Source: Cololabis saira
Taxonomy: Eukaryota; Chordata; Actinopteri; Beloniformes; Belonidae
Reading direction: 5' to 3'
Assembly (NCBI RefSeq): GCF_033807715.1
Contig: NC_084599.1
Span: 5,133,125 to 5,197,124, forward strand
Length of the DNA stretch: 64,000 bases
This document shows positions 53,385 through 64,000 of the stretch, one piece after another. The notes beneath the pieces are model-generated. The model had not been told where the DNA came from. It saw only the letters and a list, made by a program, of their open reading frames with translations, and made no database searches. Every line of letters starts with the position of its first letter. Positions within the stretch are counted from its first letter, which is position 1. The translations under genes and the position numbers were made by a program.

Positions 53385-53558
53385 TTGGTGGTGGAAGCTC
53401 CTGAGGTGTGGTGGTGATGCTGCTGGGGTCTGGTGGAAGCTCCTGGGGTCTGGTGATGGAAGCTCCTGGGGTCTGGTGGTGGAAGCTCCTGGGGTGTGGT
53501 GATGGAAGCTCCTGGGTTCTGGTGGTGATGCTGCTGGGGTCTGGTGGTGGAGCTAGTG
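53385..53558. repeat. G-rich minisatellite, cluster 2, after tRNA-Gln
   Basis: Same family, shorter array, ending in a tandem AAAAATCCTGT piece. Confidence 0.92.
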
Positions 53559-53798
53559 AAAAATCCTGTAAAAAAATCCTGTAAAAAATCTCTGTTGTGG
53601 TAAACTAAAAAAATCATCCACCACATAGGTGTCATGGGTGTGAAAACAAACGATTGAGAAAAAACAATTTTTCCCTTGTTTTAAAGCAGGCAATTAATAT
53701 GTTTCTTTTTTCCTGTAAAGTTGGACATTTTAAAGTGTAGGTGAATGGAGAATGACTGGCTTTTGGTCAGTTTTGGAACTGCTACGAAATTCATTTCT

Positions 53799-54140
53799 GA
53801 ACTTGGAAAACTTGGAACTTGGAAGTTGGAAAACTTGGAAGTTGCAAAACTTGGAAGTTGGAAAACTTGGAAGTTGGAACTTGGAAAACTTTGAACTTGG
53901 AAAACTTTGAACTTGGAAAACTTTGAAGTTGGAAAACTTGGAAGTTGGAAAACTTGAAACTTGGAACTTGGAAAATTTGGAACTTGAAACCTGGAGAACT
54001 TGGAACTTGGAAAACTTGGAGTTGGAAAACTTGGAACTTGGAAAACCTGGAACTTGGAAGTTGGAAAACTTGGAACTTGGAACTTGAAACTTGGAACTTG
54101 GAAAACTTGGAACTTGGAAAACTTGGAAAACTTGGAAAAG
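53799..54140. repeat. TTGGAA minisatellite
   Basis: About 340 bases of AACTTGGAAA/AACTTGGAAGTTGG units. It runs straight into the L1 coding remnant downstream. Confidence 0.95.
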
Positions 54141-54149
54141 TCAAAGAAA

Positions 54150-54775
54150 ACCAACTTTAAAATAGCATCAGCTATATATCCTGTTAATGATTTGTTACAC
54201 AGAAAGTTTAAATTGGAAGTCTATCCTTGCATATTTTGTTCTTCTGAGACCGAGACCACTGAACATCTTTTTTTCAATTACTCTTTTACAAAGTCCTTTT
54301 GCTCTGATATTCATAATTGGTTATCTTTAAACATTGATGAATTTCCTGTTTTTACTTACAATGATGTTATTTATTATATGGATAACTTGGATCCTAAATA
54401 TTCAAACATTATCAAACTGGTCATTATTTTGGGTAAATATCATATTCACACTTGTAAGTGGGGTGGAAATACTCCCTCCTTAATCTCCTATATTTTTTAC
54501 ATATTTTTACCAACTACAACTAAATCTATTAAAAAGATTGATAATATGAATAGGGTTGCCAAGAAACGGCACTCATCCATAACTCAGTCCTTGATCCTCC
54601 TATGATTTTATTGTACCTTGCTGTCCTTGTGCTTTTTGTTTGTTTTGTTTGTTTTTGTTTCTTGTATGAATCTGTTATCTTCACTATTGTTGCTGTAATT
54701 TTTTCCTAATTTTATACCTTTTTCACCTTGCCTGATCTACACATTCTTTGTGCTAAATAAAGTTAAAGAGCATAT
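54150..54775 (+). mobile_element. L1-type LINE, 3' end
   Basis: Open to 54605, with YPCIFCSSETETTEHLFFNY (Cys-x2-Cys and His pattern of the L1 ORF2 C-terminal domain) and LVIILGKYHIHTCKW. A T-rich 3' UTR and AATAAA at about 54757 follow. 5'-truncated; the break coincides with the minisatellite. Confidence 0.75.
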
Positions 54776-55990
54776 TGCAGGTTAGGGTTTTTTCAAAAAA
54801 TATACCTGACCTGACCTTATGTGAAAATGACTATGTGAGAAGTTAATGTAGGATTTAATATGTTTTACAAGACATAAGGGCACGTATTCAGAGGAAAAAG
54901 TGGCTGAGCAAAGCTCCTAAGAACACCGCGTCATATGATGCAGCAGCCGGGAGACGTCTCCACAGCTCTGCCCCATCTGACTGCCCAGACCCCGTACACA
55001 CGTAGCCGGGTATCTGCTAAACCCAAGATATTTTCCTACGTTTGGACCTGTCATCCACATGAAAACGCAAACAAACGAATGTTTAAAAAAACTCTGGGCA
55101 AAGTGAAGATTTTTGAAAATCTGTTTATGTAGATGCGTCTAGACAGAGACAACTGGAGTTTAGCGTTTTCGAATGTCACATTATGCTCCAAAACAACAAC
55201 AAGTCTGCTCTGAGTCTGACGTCTAACGTGCAACCTTTGTTTATTACAGAACTACAGATGATCCACCATCTGTTCTCCAAGCTATTTATTAAATAAATGG
55301 TCTCTGCCCTTGACCACCGTTTACTATGTTACAGCGACGCAGAGCCTACGCCGTGGGGTACGCGGCGACGCGCACCAAACGCCGTACCCTACGGCGGAGG
55401 CCCGAAGGCCGGAAGAACAGATGATCTACAGCAGGGGTGCCCATTACGTCGATCGCGATCGGCTGGTCGATCGCAAAGGCATTGTGGGTAGATTGCATGG
55501 CATTCAAACGTCGTCATGAAAAATTCGTCGTGAATTTTCTGGCAGGTGTTGGACTGGATGGATGTTATTTTAACTGCAGTTACAGCGTTGCGCTGCTGTG
55601 GGGGCGCTGTTTCAACGACAGAGCAGAAGAAGAAGACGAAATCTCCTGAATTATTTTCCGTGTTTTTCCGCTATTTGTTGTATTAAAAATTGGCGTCCTG
55701 GTTTTCCCTGGCTGTTCAAACAGGTAAATATTGTTTCTTTTGCATCCGAGCATGTCTTGTTTATTCGTGTTATATGCGATACAGTACTTTAAAAAGCGAC
55801 CTCGCGACGAGAAGTGCAGGTGAAAGTGCAGACAATTAACGTTACAGGCAGTTAAAAAGTAATAAATCATGTTACCGACGAGATGCGGCAATTTTGTCAG
55901 GGCTGAAAGTAGTGCACAAATATGCATGAAAGGTGATAGCGAGGGCCAGAGTGCAGGACGGGACGAGCTGGAGAGGTGAGGGGAACGTTA

Positions 55991-56110
55991 AGCCTGAATT
56001 ATGGTTCTGCGTTAAATCGACGCAAAGCCTAAGGCGTAGGGTACGCGGCGACGCGCACCGTACGGTGTGCATCGCCGCGTACCCTACCCTAATCGTAAAT
56101 AAATCAGCCT
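55991..56110. mobile_element. Small CpG-rich MITE, copy at 56.0 kb, TTA duplication
   Basis: 120 bp, AGCCTGAATTATGG...AAATCAGCCT with TTA at 55988-55990 and 56111-56113. Core GGGTACGCGGCGACGCGC with inverted partner. Confidence 0.87.
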
Positions 56111-56372
56111 TTAGTCAGTTTCCAAATCATTAGGAGCATATCAACGCGAAGCCAACTTGTACGTGATTTAAACATCACTTTTTATTCATCTTTACATATC
56201 TTCTCAAAAACACAGAGCCAGTGGGTTTGCCAGTGGGTGGCTGAACCAATTTACCTGCTCAGGCAAACTGAGGAAGGTTTGGTCTATTATTTATGCCAAA
56301 AGCACTGTGACCCCCATGGAGCAGGACTATCACTATTTATGTCTGTATCAAAATAAATACAAAAATACTTAA

Positions 56373-56943
56373 AGGAGCCGTCTGTAAGAAATGGCCAAAA
56401 CTGGTACTGCAGTCACTTTCAAAATATTGTTGAGCGGCGTGTACCCTCCCCCTCCTCCCCGACCAGAGGTTGCCAGGTAGGCTGCAGAATGCAGCAGGAA
56501 CGTAGGCTGCCATGGCTGCGATAATTAGAGCCGAGCTGGCAACCCGGATGCCGAAACAATACTGACTTGGTGATTGGGAGATAGGTGGAGGGTGGAGCTT
56601 CAGAAACAATACTGACTTGGTGATTGGGAGATAGGTGGAGGGTGGAGCTTCAGAAACAATACTGACTTGGTGATTGGGAGATAGGTGGAGGGTGGAGCTT
56701 CAGAAACAATACTGACTTGGTGATTGGGAGATAGGTGGAGGGTGGAGCTTCGGGCCAAAACAAAAAATGACAACATAAACATCAGTTGAGGGCTGCAACT
56801 CCTCTTTTTAAACTGGAATATCCTGGCTTGAGTGCTGTTGTCAGTGACATAAGTATTTGAAATGAACATGATTTTTAAATGTCTGTTGACATATCGGGGT
56901 CATTTTATGATTTGTTTTATTATTGCTCTTGCATACAGCTCCT
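56373..56943. mobile_element. TTAA-type MITE
   Basis: 571 bp, AGGAGCCGT.../...ACAGCTCCT, flanked by TTAA at 56369-56372 and 56944-56947. Holds a 50-base tandem repeat (56554-56753). Same duplication type as the large element at 14597. Confidence 0.78.
56554..56753. repeat. 50-bp tandem repeat, four copies
   Basis: Unit AAACAATACTGACTTGGTGA... of exactly 50 bases, near-identical in all four copies. Confidence 0.97.
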
Positions 56944-58299
56944 TTAATGCATGAATTGTTTTGTTTGAGGTGAAGACTCCTCTGTGCAGCAGACTGAAGC
57001 AGAGGCACTTGGATGTCTGTTGTAAGGAGGCCATCGATGGACCAGACCAGACCAGACCAGACCAGGACCAGGACCATCCATGGACGAGACCAGACCAGAC
57101 CAGGAGGTCTTGGACTACAAGGAGCATGAGGAGCTTCTATAGATGGAAAGATAGGAGGCTGAAATGTTCTCTGTCTGGTTGCGAGATTTGTCAGTAAATG
57201 TCTGAAACCGCAAAAAAAACTCAAAGTCCTACCAAGACTACTTGTCTTATATCCAGTCAAAATGTTTTATTTCTAGTCCAAATAAAATTATTACGTTTAA
57301 AATAAGACAGTCACCTAAAAAGTAACTCGTTCTAGAAAACCATTTTCACTCAGTGAAAATTTTCTCTTGTTCCATTGGCAGTTTTTTTTTTACTTTTTAT
57401 TTTTGGTAAGATTGAGTTCTTATATTTGTATTTATATTCTTATGCTAATAAAATAATGCTTTAACATCATAATTGTCATATTTTTTACATATAACTTTCA
57501 TATAATTTACGTTCTTCGTAAATTGATTTCTTGGGGAAAAAGGAGCAGATTAAATAAGATTATTCTTCTTTCTGCTCCCTTTCATTCAGAATTTAGGTTG
57601 TGTTTATATTAAATTGTTTTATTTTATCAATGAATGAAATAAAGAATAAATAAATACATTTTTAATCATATTAGAACTCCCAAAATACAAAATATCTTGT
57701 AAAAAGTGTTTGCTTGAGCCAGTTGAAGGCACGGTTTACCCACACGCGTGTGCGCATGACCACCTCTGCCTCAATTAGAGCCAGGAATAACCCTGTATCA
57801 TCAGTCCTCACAATGACCTGACCTTTCTCTGACACACGCGTTGATGCAGTAATGCAAGGTACACCAGCATATACTGAACATATAAAAATCATTCTCAATA
57901 TATTTATAAAGTGTTTTGAATTTTTAGTGGGCGGTAGATCATTTTGACTCGGTCATGTCATAAGTAGCTCTCAGTTTGAAAAAGTGTGAGCACCCCTGAT
58001 CTACAGGTTTGGAATGCTTATGAATGTGGTCGAAAACGCCGATCTTCGGTTATGTGTGGAAGGTTGTTTTTTTTAACAATGATGTAATGTGGATACAAAT
58101 TATTTTATAAACGAAGGGGGGGAAATATTCGGTTTTAAAAATACCCGGCTATTTCGGATGCATTTAATCAGAAAAAAGAGAAGATAATAAGCTTGATTTC
58201 TGTACAAACGTAGACAGATTACAAGTACTCACCCATCTTTTAGGAGTTATTTTCGGAGTTTCTTTCAGGAGCGCACGGTGAATAAAGTGGTGAATAAAG

Positions 58300-58436
58300 G
58301 CTGATTTATGGTTCCGCGTAAAATCAACGGCGTAGCCTACGGTGTAGGTTACGCGGCGCACGCAGCGTTCGGTGCGTCGCCGCGTAACCTACGCCGTAGG
58401 GCTGCGTTGGTGTAACGTGGACCCATAAATCAGCCT
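58300..58436. mobile_element. Small CpG-rich MITE, copy at 58.3 kb
   Basis: 137 bp, AGGCTGATTTATGG...AAATCAGCCT. Left TAA, right TTT/TTA: duplication blurred. Core as in the other copies. Confidence 0.8.
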
Positions 58437-58615
58437 TTTAAAAAGCGAGTTTCAGCTGTCAATCAAAAGAACGTGGGGGCCCTAACAGGTTCGTAATTAT
58501 AAGGCTGTGGCCCGTCATATTGGTGTGAATACACATTCACAACCTCTTCAGTGTCACAACTAACATTAAGATCCATTATTTTTCCTATTGTTGAATTCAC
58601 CGCGCTCCCTGGTGC

Positions 58616-58974
58616 TACGTCACTTCCGGTTCAGCTTTTTCAGATGCAGAAGTAAAATACTCTCACAAAAACAACTCCGGAGGTCACTGTAGTATATATT
58701 TATGCGTATTTCAATGAAAATTCAGTTCCTACATTATTTTCCTACACATTGATTCACAGGGGTCTCCAACCTGCAATCTGCTCTTTAAAAATAGATCGGG
58801 CTCGGGCCCAGTTCCCTCTCCGCGCCAGCAGGGGGCGGTGACGTCACGTTGAGTGGTTTGTCAGCCGCCGGAGGAGGAGAAGGGGGAGGGGCGGGGCCCG
58901 GCGTTACTTCCGGGTGGCCGTCCGTCCGTCCGCAGCATCGCAGGTCCGGACCGGTCCGGACTCGGGTTCTCAGG
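58616..58974 (+). promoter_or_regulatory. commd2 promoter with CTCF, CRE, GC-box and ETS motifs
   Basis: CpG-rich. CTCF core GCCAGCAGGGGGCGG at 58824-58838, CRE TGACGTCA at 58839-58846, GC box GGGGCGGGGCC near 58889-58899, ETS site ACTTCCGGG at 58906-58914 and another (CACTTCCGG) near 58620. Typical of a TATA-less housekeeping promoter. Motifs seen, function inferred. Confidence 0.6.
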
Positions 58975-61900
58975 ATGCTGCTGGTTCTGTCCGAAGACCA
59001 CAAGGAACACCTGTCGTTCCTGCCCGAGGTGGAGCCCTCCGGTGAGTGAGGGGGGGCGGGAGGTGGTTGTCAGGGAGACGGTCAGCTGACCGCCAGTCAC
59101 GTGAGCAGCGTCAAGCACACTGTCGGTGCGTCCCAAAGGCCAGACTAAACAGTATATACTCCAAAAGTATACTTAAGGGCCTTAAGTATACTTTTAGTAT
59201 ACCTTAAGTTAAGGCACACTTTTGAGTAAATATCAGTAGTATGCACAGGGGTGCAGATCCGATGTCAGGATTGGGGGGGACACCAACGTGATTTAAATTT
59301 TAAATTTTTTGCCCATATGCAACTCATACCATGCCATAAATTGGTAAAGGCTCGCCAAAAAATACTGCACAGGGAATCATTTATTGTGGTTACCTTTCTT
59401 GTTTATTTGTCCTAAACAGCCAACAGTGTGTGTCACTGCTTACTTAACTGTTATATTCATAAATCATAATTTTAAGGGTTTTGGGCATGTAGTGTCTACT
59501 CATTTCAAATTCTTCTCACCATCTTCCTTTTATCCTATGGGACTACTTTATGCACGATCAATTGATATATGGATGAAATATGGAGACCTAAACAAGTTGT
59601 TTAAACTAACTGATCATGTTTTAACACAGTTATGGTGGTAAACAGTGGTAAAAAGGACCCATTGCTAAGAGCACAATAAACACAGAACGTTGAAAAAAAA
59701 ATTATGGAGTAGCAATACTTTCATTCTGTACACCTCAAAACGCACCGTGGATGTATTTTTTTTTTTAAATATATTTTTAATAAATATTCTACATATTCAA
59801 CCTTTAAGTCTGAAAATACATTTGGTCAATTTTGAATAATTTAGGGTATTTTTATTGGGGGGGACAATTCATGTTTTTCAGAAATTTGGGGGGACATACT
59901 TTTTGAGTACCGGTATATACTGTTTAGACATACTGAATGATATAGTATTTTTTTATCCCTGTGTCATCTAGGAACAACAGAGACACAAAATACAAAAATT
60001 GGAATACTCACAGGACCATAAGGATTCAGGAAATTTATCACGTCTTAGCTTGAATGAATGCTTTTAAATGTCCCCTTTAAAATGATACCTAAGACAATAT
60101 AGTGAAACATTGACAGATATCCTGTACATGAGTCTAAACCAGGATATGCAGCAGCATCTAAAATGTAATTTTCTGAACTTCATGAGCTGATTACTATGAT
60201 CCAGCTGCCACTCAGGAAGGTTATCATACCAGAATATCATCTTCAGACATGGATCTTTTCAAAAGATTATAAGCAAGTTTGGTCACCTTGAGTGGTACTG
60301 ACAAGTGAAATTTTGGGCTCTGGCCCCAGGACTATTAATTCGGACGTACTATTCAGAGCCACGCAGCACTTCCTGTCGTTGGTGGGCAGAGGTGTATAGT
60401 AACGAAGTAGATGTACTTCGTTACACTACTTGAGTAGTTTTTTTGAGGATTTGTACTTTACTTGCGTTTTTTTGTTTTTTTTTTTAATCAGGACTTTTAC
60501 TTTTACTTCACTACATTTAAAAGTTAAAAAATATACTTTTACTTCGTTACTTTGACATTTGCCACCTCGTTGCTCGTGACAAATTAAAATAATCAAAGAA
60601 TTATATTTTGCAAGAAAGACAGTTTATTTTTGGTGTTGTATTCTATACCACATTTAATTCACCTGAAAGTAAAATAAAAAAAACAAGGGAAGGATAATTT
60701 TTGGTTGTGTTGCTTCTTTTCATGTGTACTATAAAATACTTGTACTTTTACTTTTGATACTTTGATGTCACCTACTTTAAGACTTTTACTCAAGTAATTT
60801 TCTTATGTGTGACTTTAACTTTTACCAAAGTGTTTTTCAGTTATGGTACCGCTCTGCTCTTTCCCGTTTATCCTGGCCCAAACAAGATGACATTATATAA
60901 TATTATTATATACGAATATTAATATTATATAATAATATCATTATACTTTAATATTATACTTATGACATATACGTATCACTTAGCAACCAAACACCGCTGC
61001 ATTGCATTGTGGGAAGTTTCTGCTCGGTAAAAAAGTATATCCTAAAAAAATAACCAATAAATATAATTAAACAGAGCAAATGTATGTATGGATAGCGCAT
61101 ACTTTTGTGTACGTACTGATGTTTCGGACAGCACTAAAAAATCTCACATACTGTTTTTGCTACTCATTGGGGTGGAAGTATGGAATTTCCGACGCAGCTA
61201 CTGTTTTCATCTTCTCGCGCAGAAAGATTGATCTGGTTTCATGTTTTTAATCGTATGACGGTGACAAAAACATAGAAACGAGATTTAATACGACCCAAAT
61301 GTTTAACTCCGGATGTTTTTCACAAATAAGTCGTCTAAGTGGGAGTATTGGAGACCACGGGGAGGATGAGTGTGGGGAGGTGACGTTTGCTCTCCTGGTC
61401 TGATCTCCTGAAACAATTCTCCACATTACTAGTCTTTAATTGTCCAGAAAAACAACAAACTCCACAAGAGTCAGTGATTTACAAGCCAAATGACATAATG
61501 AATAAAGACAAAAAGTTGTCATTCTGTGTAACATGAAAACAAAACTGAAAGGCAACAGTTTGAAATCCCCTGAATGCGTGGTTTACTTCTGTGTAAAGTC
61601 TCCCCGGCACACAGATTTCTCCACAATCCTGTGATGACATTAGGTGCAGATGAGATTTTAGGAGGTCCAGTTTGTAGTAGTCTGGAGAACCGGTTCTTCT
61701 TTACTTCTGAGAAACTCCGGGTGTAAAAGTCTGCTCTCTGGATCCCGTCACGCCGCTGGCTTCTTGACACTTAACCTGATTAGTTGCACAAACTAAGCGT
61801 AGTTGTCTCAGGAACCAGCCATGCTAACTAGTAGTTTTCAGGTGAACCACCTTCTTCATAATTGAGTTTAATGTATTTTCATGGTTCCAGCTCGTCAACT

Positions 61901-62788
61901 GCAGACTCATTTGCATTTGTTTCTTTATTTCTTGGACTGGGGATTGATTCAAATGTCAAGAATCGATTCGATTCAGAATCGATTATAAAGATTTGACTCG
62001 ATTCGATTCCGATATTGATTTGGGTTAGTGTTATTAAAACTGTTGCATGAATTATATGACTGTAGTTCTGCAACATATTAATACTAGTATTATATTGAGA
62101 TTCAACAGCAAGTATTGCAGCTAATGATGCTGTAAGGACCAATCAGCTCCCAGAATGCTGATAGAACTGAAACAGAAACATTGTGGGTCAGAATTACCAA
62201 ACAGATCCAGGGAGGAAACAGAGACGATGAAATCGCTTTTATTTTTTCCCACATCCCGTTTAAAATTTTCGGCCTATTTCGGTTTTAAATTTTTGAGAAT
62301 TTGGTTTTTAGCATTTTATGCAAATGTAACCCCAGTATATAAAGTAATGAAATATAGACAATTTATGCAATTCTAACTGAAAACTTTAATGTTTTCATAC
62401 CTTTAAACATTTAAAGGCAAAAACGTGGCAGTAGTTATTCTTGTGTCTAACAAAACATTCCTTTTTTTGGGCATAAACAAAAAAAAATACCAAAAGTTGT
62501 AATGTAATGATGAAAAAAAAAAAAATTTAAATCGATTTTTAGGCATATGAATCAATTTTTAGGAATTAATATGAGAATCGATTTAGAATTGGAAAATCGA
62601 TTTTTTTCAACACAGACCTATTTGATTCTGTTTGGTGTTTTGCCTCCTGGTGTTTGTGGGAAAGCACCTATTTGTCTTTGTTTCATTATAAGACTTGTTT
62701 CCCTCCTCAGTGGTTGGGGAGTTTGGCCGCATCGCGCTGGAGTTCCTGCGGCGAGGAAGCAGCCCAAAGATCTACGAGGGAGCCGCCA
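58975..62788 (+). CDS. commd2: COMMD2, first two coding exons
   Basis: Exon 1 coding part 58975-59041 reads MLLVLSEDHKEHLSFLPEVEPS. Exon 2, 62711-62788, reads VVGEFGRIALEFLRRGSSPKIYEGAA. The donor at 59042 is GTGAGT, the acceptor CTCCTCAG ends at 62710 and the next donor is GTAAGT at 62789; the junction is phase 1. The residues match the N-terminal helical domain of COMMD2, a subunit of the Commander (COMMD/CCDC22/CCDC93) complex that acts with Retriever in endosomal recycling. The rest of the gene, including the COMM domain, lies beyond the window's right side. Intron 1 (3.67 kb) is filled with repeats. Confidence 0.9.
59128..61195. mobile_element. Composite MITE in commd2 intron 1
   Basis: Left TGCGTCCCAAAGGCC, right TTTCCGACGCA, weakly inverted, with inner inverted CTAAACAGTATATACT / GTATATACTGTTTAG. 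Holds a piece with GGGGGGACA words (about 59250-59920) and the common fish word GTAACGAAGTAGATGTACTT (about 60398-60850). Limits approximate; no coding content. Confidence 0.4.
61196..61930. other. commd2 intron 1, nothing recognised
   Basis: No repeat ends or exons that I can defend. Confidence 0.35.
61930..62620. repeat. Repeat with AATCGATT words at both ends
   Basis: Clusters of AATCGATTCGATTC at 61960-62010 and of ATCGATTT at 62530-62605 in roughly inverted arrangement, a pattern common in fish repeats. Interior A/T-rich. Confidence 0.45.
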
Positions 62789-63149
62789 GTAAGTGTCTCT
62801 GACTCGTGTCTCTGACTCGTTCCAGTGGCTCCAGCTGGAGGTTCTGGTTCCACCCTTCAGGGTGTAGCGTCTCTGGAGGGTTGCAGAAATGTCCCGTGTC
62901 AGTGTGGGATGGACCTGGATCGGGGTCTTAGTCTGTACATTTGTTCAGCTGTGACTTTCAGCTGAAACTTCCAATGAACTGTATTTCTGTTGCACCATTA
63001 TAGAGAAACCTGCACTGGTGCAACACAAGTCCAGGTCGGCTGGATCCAGGATCTTTGTATTTCCATCCCTCCTTCAATTTTCTATACCCGTTTAATCCTT
63101 TGAAGGGTCAAATGTCGGGAAAACAACTGTCGATAGACACAAATCAGGA

Positions 63150-63420
63150 GAGCGGTTCATGAAGGCAAGGCAAATGTATTTATATAGCACAATTCAACAC
63201 AAGGTAATTCAAAGTGCTTTGCGTTGACATTAAAAGCGGCGAGACATAATTAGACAATAAATAACAAATAAGATTGAATAAGAAAAGAAGTAAAATAATA
63301 AAAAGCACAAGCTGTTAAAAATAAGGGCAGTAGAGTCCAGCAGGTAAGTTTAATTTAGGAGTACGCTTGAGTAAACAGTAATGTTTTTATCCTGATTTAA
63401 AGGGGCTGACTCTGATTCAT
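63150..63420 (-). mobile_element. LINE 3' end
   Basis: AAGGCAAGGCAAATGTATTT then ATATAGCACAATTCAACACA and CAAAGTGCTTTGCG: the 3' end of a common fish LINE, minus strand. No coding part. Confidence 0.55.
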
Positions 63421-63534
63421 CAATGTGGATCAATACTTTCAAATACGACTTTTTCTCCTCAGTTTGCATCTGTTGACAATTATATAGTTGATTGTTACAG
63501 AATGATTAACGCAATCATGTCAGGTGAATAAAAA

Positions 63535-64000
63535 CAACCTCATCCATCCATCCATCCACCCACTCATCCATCCATCCACCCATCCATCCATCCATCCACC
63601 CATCCATCCATCCATCCACCCATCCATCCATCCATCCACCCATCCATCCATCCATCCATCCATCCATCCATCCATCCACCCACTCATCCATCCACCCACT
63701 CATCCATCCACCCATCAATCCATCCATCCATCCATCCACCCACTCACCCATCCACCCACTCATCCATCCACCCATCAATCCATCCATCCATCCATCCATC
63801 CACCCACTCATCCATCCACCCATCAATCCATCCATCCATCCATCCACCCACTCACCCATCCACCCACTCATCCATCCATCCATCCATCAATCCATCCATC
63901 CATCCATCCACCCACTCACCCATCCACCCATCAATCCATCCATCCATCCATCCATCCACCCACTCATCCATCCACCCATCAATCCATCCATCCATCCATC
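63535..64000. repeat. CATC tetranucleotide array, runs out of the window
   Basis: CATC units with CACC, ACTC and CAATC variants that recur in a higher-order order (for example CCACCCACTCATCCATCC blocks). At least 465 bases; the right end is not seen. Confidence 0.97.

Larger units (their letters stand above)
55432..57998. mobile_element. hAT element, 8-bp duplication ATCTACAG
   Basis: Ends CAGGGGTGC / GCACCCCTG, flanked by ATCTACAG at 55424-55431 and 57999-58006. 2,567 bp, no transposase frame. Contains a small CpG-rich MITE (55991-56110) and a TTAA-type MITE (56373-56943). An ACCAG tandem run lies near 57040-57105. Confidence 0.88.
54988..58150. mobile_element. PIF/Harbinger-type MITE, copy 2, split by a hAT
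   Basis: Left end GACCCCGTACACACGTAGCC as in copy 1 (5024). Parts 54988-55431 and 57999-58150 together give copy 1 in reverse orientation. The right end is decayed after CCCGGCTA. The middle holds the hAT at 55432-57998. Confidence 0.8.

Noticed and set aside
57671..57898. 75-residue minus-strand frame in the hAT at 55432
   Set aside because: No transposase motif; likely chance.
58785..59136. Minus-strand frames opposite the commd2 first exon
   Set aside because: GC-rich antisense frames without start context or domain; a divergent gene cannot be excluded but is not supported.
63515..63883. Trp/Met/Gly-rich minus-strand frame
   Set aside because: Translation of the CATC array.

Overview
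The window looks like accessory, repeat-rich chromosomal DNA from a teleost fish. The reasons are fish-type LINEs (L1/Tx1-like, jockey-like, L2-like), many small inverted-repeat transposons with TTA, TAA, TTAA, TA or 8-bp target duplications, hAT and Copia remnants, long simple repeats, and vertebrate genes (spag16, nefh, commd2) with short spliceosomal introns or none. Species cannot be decided from the sequence.

Layout. 1-230: edge of a CpG-rich, promoter-like block. 230-8600: three LINE remnants on the minus strand (L1, jockey-like, L2-like), one of them split by a Harbinger-type MITE. 8995-10389: an unrecognised secreted protein gene with 13-residue repeats, minus strand, followed by a short inverted copy of part of it. 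10884-21305: a deeply nested transposon block. An outer inverted-repeat element holds a hAT element and a Copia element with its 5' LTR; the Copia integrase is split by a TTAA-type element that itself holds a SINE and an almost full-length L2 LINE. 21307-21528: two exons of a Pim-like kinase. 22428-27589: spag16 on the minus strand, two coding exons around an intron full of repeats, with an RFX X-box upstream. 27670-32041: MITEs, a ZMYM-type hAT transposase relic and a broken HIPK-like kinase. 33290-38660 and 50740-53560: two related clusters of tRNA genes (Gln, Val, Ser, initiator Met), all on the minus strand, separated by a G-rich minisatellite; one minisatellite carries a BED-finger hAT. 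39100-45270: more LINE, foldback and simple-repeat DNA plus an orphan exon. 47365-50540: nefh, uninterrupted by introns, between the two tRNA clusters. 53800-58440: minisatellite, L1 tail, and a Harbinger-type element split by a hAT that holds two more MITEs. 58800 onward: promoter and first two coding exons of commd2, ending in a long CATC repeat that leaves the window.

The host genes do not form one pathway: spag16 is an axonemal (central apparatus) protein, nefh an axonal intermediate filament, commd2 a member of the Commander complex. What links the window is a long history of insertion. In several places insertion sites can be read to the base, which gives a relative order of events. The most notable observations are the intron-free nefh, the duplicated tRNA/minisatellite clusters on both sides of it, the two-exon spag16 with an X-box, and a Copia element whose primer-binding site matches the inside of initiator tRNA.
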